From Candidatus Saccharicenans sp. (GTDB lineage Bacteria > Acidobacteriota > Aminicenantia > Aminicenantales > Saccharicenantaceae), in NCBI GenBank assembly GCA_024653215.1, contig JANLFU010000002.1, forward strand, positions 266,447-330,446: a stretch of 64,000 nt of DNA, read 5' to 3'. Of the stretch, positions 56,584-64,000 are shown piece after piece (position 1 is the first letter of the stretch; each line of letters starts with the position of its first letter). The notes under the pieces are model-generated. The model was given only the letters and a program-made list of their open reading frames with translations. It ran no database searches and was not told the origin of the DNA. The translations under genes were made by a program, and so were the position numbers.

Positions 56584-57714
56584 ATGGATTTCCTGAGGTA
56601 CTTCCGGTCTCGTCAGGGTGAGATGGTCAGGTTGCTGAAAAACCTGGTCCAGCTGGAATCTCCAACCTCCGAGAAAAAAGCCGTTGACAGATGCTGCGCC
56701 GAAGTTCTGAAGCATCTCACCGGCCTGGGAGGCCTGGTCAAAAAATTTCCCCAGAAGGAAATAGGCGACCTCCACCTCATCGAATTCGGCTGGCCCGGGT
56801 TTAAGCCCTCCGGAGGTCCGATCCTGATTCTGACCCACATCGATACCGTCTGGCCGCTGGGCACCATCGACAAAATGCCCTTCTACCTGGCCGGAGATAA
56901 GGTTTTCGGGCCCGGTGCTCTTGATATGAAAGCCGGAATTGTCATGGCGGTTTTCGCCCTGGGAGCTATCAGTAATCTTGGAGTCAGGCCCCGCCGAAAA
57001 ATCTGGCTGTTTATAAATTCGGCCGAGGAAACGGGAAACGAGGAAAGCCATCGCCAGATTGCCGCCCTGGCCAGGAAAGCCGGACTGGTACTCTGCCTGG
57101 AACCGGGCCTGCCCGGGGGAACGGTCAAAGTCCAGAGGAAGGGTCGGGTGGTGGTCAGGATAGACTGCAGCGGGCGCCAGGCCCATGCCAGCACTCCGGA
57201 TAAAGGCGTGAATGCCATTGAAGAGTTGATGGCCCAACTGTCAAAACTGAAAAAATTGAAGATAAAAGACCTGAGTCTGAATATCGGGCTGATTGGCGGC
57301 GGAGAGAAAGCCAACGTGGTCCCGGAAAAAGCCTGGGCCATCTGCGACCTGCGCTTCTGGACCTCCGGGGACCTGACCACACTGAGATCTTACCTGCGAG
57401 AGCTGAGGCCGGTTCTGAAAGGGGCCCGGGTCAAGGCCAGCCTGCAGAGCTTCACTCCACCGATGGAATTCAGTCCGGCTTCGCGTCAATTATTTAATCG
57501 AGCCAGTGAGATCGCTTCTTCACTGGGGATGGACCTCGTTCCGGGACGCAGCGGGGGCGGTTCGGACGCCTCGATCGCTTCTCACCTGGGGCTACCCTGT
57601 CTGGATGGGCTCGGGCCAGAAGGCGAGGGCATGCATGCCCCCCACGAGCATCTCCTTCTGACGACCATGATCCAGAGAACGGCCCTTCTCACCAGGCTTC
57701 TCCTGGAGCTGTGA
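56584..57714 (+). CDS. M20 family metallopeptidase (carboxypeptidase G2-like)
   Basis: 376 aa; PILILTHIDTVWPLGTI, FGPGALDMKAGIVMAVFAL, NSAEETGNEES, GGGSDASIAS. Confidence 0.92.
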   Translation: MDFLRYFRSRQGEMVRLLKNLVQLESPTSEKKAVDRCCAEVLKHLTGLGGLVKKFPQKEIGDLHLIEFGWPGFKPSGGPILILTHIDTVWPLGTIDKMPFYLAGDKVFGPGALDMKAGIVMAVFALGAISNLGVRPRRKIWLFINSAEETGNEESHRQIAALARKAGLVLCLEPGLPGGTVKVQRKGRVVVRIDCSGRQAHASTPDKGVNAIEELMAQLSKLKKLKIKDLSLNIGLIGGGEKANVVPEKAWAICDLRFWTSGDLTTLRSYLRELRPVLKGARVKASLQSFTPPMEFSPASRQLFNRASEIASSLGMDLVPGRSGGGSDASIASHLGLPCLDGLGPEGEGMHAPHEHLLLTTMIQRTALLTRLLLEL

Positions 57715-57717
57715 AGG

Positions 57718-57746
57718 TTGACTTTATCATCCAATTTAGGTTAATT
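57718..57746 (+). promoter_or_regulatory. Candidate promoter (TTGACT-17-TTAATT)
   Basis: TTGACT 57718-57723, TTAATT 57741-57746, upstream of the 57783 aminotransferase with AAGGAGG. Confidence 0.4.
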
Positions 57747-57782
57747 ATTTGGTAGGAATGACCAATTTCAAGGAGGAATAAT

Positions 57783-58931
57783 ATGATAAAAAAGTATTAT
57801 CTCTTATCACCCGGCCCCACTCCAGTTCCGGAATCGGTTCTGTCGGTGGCTGCCGAGCCCATCATCCATCACCGGACTCCTGAATTTTCCAAGATATTCA
57901 TGGAGGTGACCGAGGGTTTGAAATATGTCTTCGGGACCAAGGAAGATGTCTACATCCTGGCCGCTTCCGGAACCGGAGCCATGGAAACGGCCGTCATAAA
58001 TACCCTGTCGCCCGGAGACAAGGTTATCACCATCAACGGTGGTAAGTTCGGGGAGAGATGGGGTAACATCTGCCGGGCTTTCGGGCTGGACACCAAAGAG
58101 ATCGTCCTGCCCTGGGGTGAAGATTTCAGCCCGGAACAGCTGGCCGAAGAAATAAAGAAAAACCCCGGGGTAAAAGCCATTTTCACCACTCTGTCGGAAA
58201 CCTCAACCGGAGCCATCTTTGATATCAAGGGCTTTGGTGAGGTGGTGGCCGCTACCGAGGCCATCCTGGTGGTTGATGGCATTTCGGGCCTCGGAGCCAC
58301 GGCCTGCTACATGGACGACTGGAAGATTGATATCCTGGTTACCGGTTCCCAGAAATCGTTCATGATTCCGCCGGGCCTGGCTTACCTGGCCTTCAGCCCC
58401 AAGGCCTGGAAGCTGGTGGAAACCTCCAAGCTGCCCAAGTTTTATTTTGATATAAAGAAGTACCGGAAGAACCTGGAAAAGCAGACCACTCCCTGGACTC
58501 CGGCCGTTTCGCTCATCATCCAGCAGAAAAAGGCCCTGGATATCATCAAGAACATGGGACTGGATAACCTGCTCAGGCACCACCAGATTCTGGGTGAAGC
58601 CACCAGGGCCGCGGTTAAGGCCATAGGCCTTGAGCTCCTGGCCAAAAAGCCTGGAAACATCCTGACCGCGGTTAAGACCCCGGCCGGGGTGGACGGCAAC
58701 AAGCTGGTCAAGACCATGCAAAGCAAATACATGGCTTACATATCCAATGCCCAGGAGCCACACAAGGGCGAGTTCTTCCGCATTGCCCACCTGGGTTATA
58801 TGGGCGGCTTCGACATCATCACCGCCCTGTCCGCCCTGGAAATGACTCTCCTGGATCTGGGCTACGATAAATTCCAGGCGGGGGCCTCGGTGGCTGCCGC
58901 CCAGAAGATTTTAAGGGAGGGATGGCAATGA
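57783..58931 (+). CDS. Class V aminotransferase (alanine-glyoxylate/serine-pyruvate type)
   Basis: 382 aa; LLSPGPTPVPESVL, LAASGTGAMETAVINTLSPGDKV, VTGSQKSFMIPPGLAYLAFS (PLP Lys). Confidence 0.92.
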   Translation: MIKKYYLLSPGPTPVPESVLSVAAEPIIHHRTPEFSKIFMEVTEGLKYVFGTKEDVYILAASGTGAMETAVINTLSPGDKVITINGGKFGERWGNICRAFGLDTKEIVLPWGEDFSPEQLAEEIKKNPGVKAIFTTLSETSTGAIFDIKGFGEVVAATEAILVVDGISGLGATACYMDDWKIDILVTGSQKSFMIPPGLAYLAFSPKAWKLVETSKLPKFYFDIKKYRKNLEKQTTPWTPAVSLIIQQKKALDIIKNMGLDNLLRHHQILGEATRAAVKAIGLELLAKKPGNILTAVKTPAGVDGNKLVKTMQSKYMAYISNAQEPHKGEFFRIAHLGYMGGFDIITALSALEMTLLDLGYDKFQAGASVAAAQKILREGWQ

Positions 58932-59833
58932 CCAAAATATTGGTAGCTGACACCCTGGATAAAGAGGCCGTGGCCGAGCTGCAGAAAGTTCCCGGTTTTG
59001 AGGTAACGGTTAAGACCGGGCTCAGCGAGCCGGAACTGGTTCAGATCATCCCGGAATTTGAGGTGGCCGTGGTTCGCAGCGCCACCAAGATAACCAGGCC
59101 GGTCATAGAGGCCGGAAAGAATTTGAAGTTGCTCATCAGGGCCGGTATCGGTCTGGATAATATAGACGTGGCTGCGGCCAAGGAAAAAGGAATAGAAGTG
59201 GCCAATACTCCGGCGGCCACTTCCATCTCCGTGGCCGAACATACCCTGGGCCTGATGCTGGGCGCGGTCCGTCATCACGGTCCGGCCAATCTGACCATGA
59301 AGCAGCACAAGTGGGAGAAAAAGGCCTTCACCGGGACCGAACTTTACGGAAAAACACTGGGCATTATCGGCTTCGGCCGTATAGGAAAAGAAGTGGCCAA
59401 AAGAGCCCTGGCCTTCGGCATGACCGTCCTGGCTTACGACGTGATCCAGATAACCACCGACCTGCCCGTTAAACAGGTCAGCCTGGAAGAGCTTATCAAG
59501 CAGGCCGACATCATCACCCTGCATGTGCCCAAGACCCAGAAACCAATTCTGGGTGAGGCCGAGTTTGCCATGATGAAAGACGGGGTGGTCATCGTCAACG
59601 TGGCCCGTGGCGGAGTCGTTGATGAAAAAGCACTGCTCCAGGCCCTGAACTCCGGCAAGGTTAAGGCCGCGGCCCTGGATGTTTTTGAGAAAGAACCGCC
59701 CGAGGATTTTTCGCTGATCGACCATCCCCGGGTAACGGCCACTCCCCATCTGGGAGCGGCGGCCGAGGAAGGCCAGAAAAGAGCCGGGATGGAAGTGGTC
59801 AGAATCCTGAAAGAAAAATTCGCCACGGGCTGA
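58928..59833 (+). CDS. serA: D-3-phosphoglycerate dehydrogenase-like D-2-hydroxyacid dehydrogenase
   Basis: MTKILVADTLDKEAVAEL; LGIIGFGRIGKEVAKRALAFGM; VNVARGGVVDEKALLQAL; TPHLGAAAEEGQ. ATGA overlap with upstream gene. Confidence 0.9.
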   Translation: MTKILVADTLDKEAVAELQKVPGFEVTVKTGLSEPELVQIIPEFEVAVVRSATKITRPVIEAGKNLKLLIRAGIGLDNIDVAAAKEKGIEVANTPAATSISVAEHTLGLMLGAVRHHGPANLTMKQHKWEKKAFTGTELYGKTLGIIGFGRIGKEVAKRALAFGMTVLAYDVIQITTDLPVKQVSLEELIKQADIITLHVPKTQKPILGEAEFAMMKDGVVIVNVARGGVVDEKALLQALNSGKVKAAALDVFEKEPPEDFSLIDHPRVTATPHLGAAAEEGQKRAGMEVVRILKEKFATG

Positions 59834-59911
59834 ACCGCGAAGTTCCGCCCGCTGCTGTAGCCTCTTCCCTAATCCTCGGATAGGCGTAGAATATAACTGG
59901 AAAGCAGACAC

Positions 59912-61066
59912 ATGGTATACCTGGATAATAATGCCACCACTCCCCTCGACCCTCAGGTCGCCGAGAAAATGGCCTGGTTTATCCGGGAACATTTCGGCAA
60001 TCCCTCTTCGCTCTATCCGATCGGGCGCCAGGTTAAAGAATTTCTGACCGAGGCCCGGGAACAGGTGGCCGCAGCCCTCGGGGCTCACCGCAGCGAGATA
60101 ATTTTTACCGGTTCCGGAACCGAAGCCGACAATTTTGCCATCATCGGGGTCCTGGAAGCCCGGCCCGAGAAAAAGCAGTTCATAACTTCAGCCATCGAAC
60201 ACCCGGCCGTCCTGGAGACGGCTCGATACCTGGAGAAAAGAGGTTACCTCGTTCATTACCTTCCGGTTGACCGGTTTGGACTGGTCGACCTTAACTACCT
60301 GGAGTCTGTTATTTCGGACGAGACCGCCCTGGTTTCGGTGATGATGGCCAATAACGAGATCGGTACCATTCAACCCCTGGAAGAAATAATAAGGCTGGCC
60401 AGGCGTTATGGAGTTCCGGTTCATACGGATGCCGTACAGGCTTTTGGCAAGATGGAGCTCAACGTCAGGAAACTGGGAGTGGACCTGCTGACCGTATCCT
60501 CCCACAAAATTTATGGACCCAAGGGAGTCGGGGCTCTCTTTATAAAAAAGGGAACGCCAATTCTGCCCTTTATCCACGGTGGTCACCAGGAATTCGGTCT
60601 CAGGGCCGGTACCGAGAACACGGCCGGGATTGTGGGCTTCGGCGAGGCGGCCCGTATCCTTCAGGAAAGGTGGAAGAAGGATAAGGACAGGCTGGAAAAG
60701 CTGGCCGAAAAATTGAAAACCGGCCTGGAAGAGAAAATTCCCAACATAATTTTTAACGGTCATCCAGAAAAAAGGATAAAATCGACCATAAATTTTGCCT
60801 ATCCCGGGCTGGAAGCCGAAGCCATTCTTTTGGCCCTGGCCACCAGGGAGATTTATGTTTCTACCGGCTCGGCCTGCAGCGAGGAATCAGAAGAGGCTTC
60901 GCATGTGCTCCTGGCCATCGGCCTGAAGCCAGAAATTGCCAGGTCAGCCATCAGGATGTCGCTGGGCCGGTTCAACACCGACCAGGATGTGGAGACCGTG
61001 CTCAAGGAGATGCCGGACATAGTTGCCCGGCTGAGAGCCATCTCCCCCTTTCAACCTGAAGTCTGA
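59912..61066 (+). CDS. Cysteine desulfurase (NifS/IscS-like)
   Basis: 384 aa; MVYLDNNATTPLDPQV, HTDAVQAFGKMELNV, SSHKIYGPKGVGALF, STGSACSEESEEASHVL (catalytic Cys). Confidence 0.95.
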   Translation: MVYLDNNATTPLDPQVAEKMAWFIREHFGNPSSLYPIGRQVKEFLTEAREQVAAALGAHRSEIIFTGSGTEADNFAIIGVLEARPEKKQFITSAIEHPAVLETARYLEKRGYLVHYLPVDRFGLVDLNYLESVISDETALVSVMMANNEIGTIQPLEEIIRLARRYGVPVHTDAVQAFGKMELNVRKLGVDLLTVSSHKIYGPKGVGALFIKKGTPILPFIHGGHQEFGLRAGTENTAGIVGFGEAARILQERWKKDKDRLEKLAEKLKTGLEEKIPNIIFNGHPEKRIKSTINFAYPGLEAEAILLALATREIYVSTGSACSEESEEASHVLLAIGLKPEIARSAIRMSLGRFNTDQDVETVLKEMPDIVARLRAISPFQPEV

Positions 61067-61093
61067 CCGGAAATATTTATATCCGGACTGAAG

Positions 61094-61897
61094 ATGCTTA
61101 TTATCATTGGAGAACTCTTAAATTCCAGCCGCCGGCCGGTGGAAGAAGCCTTTCTCCAGAAGGATGAGAGCTATCTGGTTGAGCTGGCGGTGGAACAGGA
61201 AAGGGCTGGTTGTTCCTATCTGGACCTCAATGCCTCTACCCTGCTGGACCGGGAGTCAGAGATACTTACCTGGATCATTCCCATTCTCCAGGATAGGACT
61301 TCACTGCCGATTTCCATAGACAGCCCCAGCCCGGCTGCCCTGGAAGCCGGGCTGAGAGTTCATCGCGGCCGGGCCCTGTTAAACTCGATTCCCTGCAAGC
61401 AGCGGGAGATGGAGGAAATAATTCCTCTCGTCTGTGACTACCGGCCCCAGGTCATTGTTTCCTGTCTTGACGACACTGGCTTCCCGGAGACTCCGGACCA
61501 GATGGTCAGCCTGGCCGGTAAAATTCTCAACCGGCTCTTCAGCCAGACTCCACTCGGCAAGGACGACATCTTCCTGGACCTGCTGGCCAGGCCATTGGCC
61601 GTAAGACCAGAGGCCGGGCGCCTCTTCCTGGAGAGCCTGCTCCTGGTAAGAAAAGAATTCCCGGGTATAAAGACCCTGGCCGGCCTGAGCAACATATCTT
61701 ATGGTTTGCCCAGGAGGCGGGTGGTCAACCTGACCTTTCTCAGCAATCTCATCGGGCATGGCCTGGACGCGGTGATTGCCGACCCGCTGCATCCGGATTT
61801 CCAGGCCACGGTCGTGGTCAGCGAATTCTTGAATAACCGGCCCGGGGCCAGGGAAAGGTTTCTGGTCTGGGCCCGGTCAGGACAGAAAGAAGACTGA
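61094..61897 (+). CDS. Pterin-binding/methyltetrahydrofolate:corrinoid methyltransferase-like protein (MeTr/MtgA-like)
   Basis: 267 aa; MLIIIGELLNSSRRPVEEAF, CSYLDLNAST, LPISIDSPSPAALEAGL, TLAGLSNISYGLPRR. Confidence 0.87.
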   Translation: MLIIIGELLNSSRRPVEEAFLQKDESYLVELAVEQERAGCSYLDLNASTLLDRESEILTWIIPILQDRTSLPISIDSPSPAALEAGLRVHRGRALLNSIPCKQREMEEIIPLVCDYRPQVIVSCLDDTGFPETPDQMVSLAGKILNRLFSQTPLGKDDIFLDLLARPLAVRPEAGRLFLESLLLVRKEFPGIKTLAGLSNISYGLPRRRVVNLTFLSNLIGHGLDAVIADPLHPDFQATVVVSEFLNNRPGARERFLVWARSGQKED

Positions 61898-61901
61898 AAT
61901 C

Positions 61902-62441
61902 CTATGATTGATCCCTGAGCTGCCTCAAGTAAATTTCTCTCACCCGGAGAAAAAACTCCTGGTATCCCGGCTGCTTAAAGTCCGGGTAAGTCCAGTCCAG
62001 GAGCTTAACTCCTTTCCTGGTAAACAGTAATTCCAGGTGGGCATATATCCCCTGCCCAATCGGGATGCGGTGTGAAAAATCCTTGGCCGTGGCCATCACC
62101 AGGGCGGAAGCACTCAGATAACCGGGGTCGAGATTGACCGGTCTGGCCGGAGTCCGAAACCGCAGCCTGAAACTATCTTCCAGGTGGTTGGTCCAGACCT
62201 TGATGCCGGCCAGCTCTTCTGGTTGAATCAACCGGGCAAAGCTGACAAAGGCCCGGTACAGGACCGATCCCATCTGGGGTTGGTAGTAATCCGTATAGGT
62301 AAAAGGAAAAGAGGAGCTGGCCAGGTCAACCGGGCCGAACTTTTCCGACAGGCTGACCTCAGCCTGGTTTCGGATTTCTTCCCGGGAAAAAATAATTCCG
62401 CAGACCAGCTTGACCGGCTTGTAAGGCTTGATTTCAGCCAT
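61902..62441 (-). CDS. DUF4416 family protein
   Basis: 179 aa; KPVKLVCGIIFSREEIRNQAEVSLSEKFGPVDLASSSFPFTYTDYYQPQMGS. Confidence 0.85.
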   Translation of the reverse strand: MAEIKPYKPVKLVCGIIFSREEIRNQAEVSLSEKFGPVDLASSSFPFTYTDYYQPQMGSVLYRAFVSFARLIQPEELAGIKVWTNHLEDSFRLRFRTPARPVNLDPGYLSASALVMATAKDFSHRIPIGQGIYAHLELLFTRKGVKLLDWTYPDFKQPGYQEFFLRVREIYLRQLRDQS

Positions 62442-62575
62442 GTTTTGCTACCCGATAAATTAAAGTATCGAGACTAAATTTGCAAGCGCCGGCCGGAAAG
62501 TTCAATTAAAAAACAAAATCCCCAGCCGGGCCAGCGGATTGATTTAGGTGGTCATTTTGATATAATTCTTCCATT

Positions 62576-63868
62576 ATGAAATGGGTCTACATAGAGGATA
62601 TCGGCCAGCACAACGGACAGGAAATTGAAATTCGCGGCTGGGTTTATAATAAGAGGTCCAGCGGCAAGGTGCGTTTCCTGCTGGTCCGGGACGGCACCGG
62701 GATAGTCCAGGGAACGATCTTCCACCCCGACAAGGATTTCCCGTTGTTCAAAGTCTTTGACGACCTGACCCAGGAGTCTTCAGTCATCGTCAGGGGGAAA
62801 GTCAGGGAGGACCGACGGGCACCCGGAGGCTACGAGCTGGAGATATCAGACATTGAAGTAATCCAGATTGCCAAGGATTATCCCATCACCCCGAAGGAAC
62901 ATTCGGTTCCCTTCTTGATGGAGCACCGCCATCTCTGGCTGCGTTCCCAGAAGCAGCACGCCATACTTCAGGTCAGGGCCGAGACGGTCAGGGCTATCCG
63001 TGACTTTTTTGATGGCCGGGGCTTCAGGTTGATGGACACCCCGATCCTGACCCCCAGCGCCTGCGAGGGCACCACCACCCTGTTTGAAACCCAGTACTTT
63101 GACCAGAAAGCCTATCTCAGCCAGAGCGGCCAGCTGTACAACGAGGCCACGGCCGCGGCCTTCGGCAAGGTTTACTGTTTCGGGCCGACCTTCCGGGCCG
63201 AAAAATCAAAAACCCGGCGACACCTGATCGAGTTCTGGATGGTGGAACCGGAGGTGGCCTTTGCCACCCTGGAGGATATTATCGAGCTGGGCCAGGACCT
63301 CATCCTGTTCATCCTGGAAAGAGTGCTGGATAGAAGAAAAAAAGACCTGGAAATCCTGGAGAGGGATACCGCCCCGCTGGAGAGAATAACCAGGCCCTTC
63401 CCCCGGCTTACCTACGACGAGGCGGTAAAGCAACTGGTGGAGCACGGTTCTAAAATGGTCTACGGGGATGATTTTGGAGCCCCGGAAGAGACAATCCTTT
63501 CCCAGATTTATGACCGCCCGGTCTGTGTTACCCACTTTCCGGCCAAGATCAAGGCCTTCTACATGCAGCCTGATCCCCAAAGACCCGACCTGGCCCTGGG
63601 TGTTGATTTCATGGCTTCTGAAGGCTACGGGGAAATTATCGGCGGCGGCCAGAGGATTCACGACCTGGAGCTCCTGGAGCGGAGAATCAAGGAGTTCAAC
63701 CTGCCCGAGGAAGCCTACAAATGGTACGTTGACCTGCGCCGTTACGGAACCTTCCCCCACTCCGGCTTCGGGCTCGGCCTGGAAAGGACTGTGGCCTGGA
63801 TCTGCAAGTTGCCTCATATCAGGGAAACCATACCCTTCCCCAGGCTCCTCTACAGAATTTATCCCTGA
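62576..63868 (+). CDS. asnS: Asparagine--tRNA ligase
   Basis: 430 aa class II aa[28 protein letters not shown] fold, [52 protein letters not shown]. Confidence 0.94.
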   Translation: MKWVYIEDIGQHNGQEIEIRGWVYNKRSSGKVRFLLVRDGTGIVQGTIFHPDKDFPLFKVFDDLTQESSVIVRGKVREDRRAPGGYELEISDIEVIQIAKDYPITPKEHSVPFLMEHRHLWLRSQKQHAILQVRAETVRAIRDFFDGRGFRLMDTPILTPSACEGTTTLFETQYFDQKAYLSQSGQLYNEATAAAFGKVYCFGPTFRAEKSKTRRHLIEFWMVEPEVAFATLEDIIELGQDLILFILERVLDRRKKDLEILERDTAPLERITRPFPRLTYDEAVKQLVEHGSKMVYGDDFGAPEETILSQIYDRPVCVTHFPAKIKAFYMQPDPQRPDLALGVDFMASEGYGEIIGGGQRIHDLELLERRIKEFNLPEEAYKWYVDLRRYGTFPHSGFGLGLERTVAWICKLPHIRETIPFPRLLYRIYP

Positions 63869-63879
63869 AATTCGAATTG

Positions 63880-64000
63880 ATGCCAAAAATTTCGCTGGTC
63901 ACTCTCGGTTGTGCCAAGAATCTGGTCGATTCCGAGGTCATGCTGGCCCGGCTGGATTCCAGGGGTTATAGTTTTACCGCTGACCTGTCTCAGGCCGACA
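63880..64000 (+). CDS. rimO: Ribosomal protein S12 methylthiotransferase RimO, truncated by window end
   Basis: ATG 63880 reads [40 protein letters not shown], the RimO N-terminal signature; absent from the ORF track because it is open at the edge. Confidence 0.9.
   Translation, partial: MPKISLVTLGCAKNLVDSEVMLARLDSRGYSFTADLSQAD

Noticed and set aside
63468-63971. 167-aa plus ORF at window end
   Set aside because: Wrong frame across asnS and rimO; the true frames are 62576-63868 and 63880 onward.
1-64000. CRISPR arrays, insertion sequences, phage or toxin-antitoxin modules
   Set aside because: No direct repeat-spacer pattern, transposase, integrase or phage structural motif seen.

Overview
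Dense bacterial chromosomal window (about 45 CDS, one tRNA-Leu, no rRNA, no CRISPR, no recognisable transposase or phage genes). The gene mix (TPR/trypsin-like protein, VPS10/BNR and M14/M1/M28 peptidases, GH57 glycogen genes, MttB/corrinoid genes) suggests an Acidobacteriota/Aminicenantes-like organism, but that is inference only. Main blocks: (1) tRNA-Leu(UAG)-tig-clpP-clpX-lon-rho on +. (2) A ~980 bp AT-rich gap between convergent genes holding a very good 28-bp dif (XerCD) site at 12191-12218, followed by parB/parA on -. (3) A peptidase region: VPS10-like protein, a tandem pair of M14 carboxypeptidases of which the first has lost or swapped its zinc ligands, and a TldE/TldD pair in which TldD carries a Tat-like signal. 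(4) A corrinoid methyl-transfer cluster: ferredoxin/ASKHA activator, homocysteine methyltransferase, corrinoid protein, MttB-family methyltransferase. (5) A glycogen locus: CBM9-like gene and glgA on +, and an overlapping - operon with three GH57 proteins, glgC, a soluble histidine kinase, a receiver-only response regulator and galT. (6) Split purine genes, an AICAR-formyltransferase-only protein plus a PurO-type IMP cyclohydrolase. (7) A serine/cysteine/folate block ending in asnS and a truncated rimO. The strongest leads are the dif site beside parAB, the MttB-CoP-HcyMT-RACo cluster, the M14 pseudoenzyme pair and the signalling pair inside the GH57/glycogen operon. Two genes cut by the window edges (DAG kinase at 1-864, rimO at 63880-64000) are missing from the ORF track. 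All family calls are from motif recognition; no database search was run.
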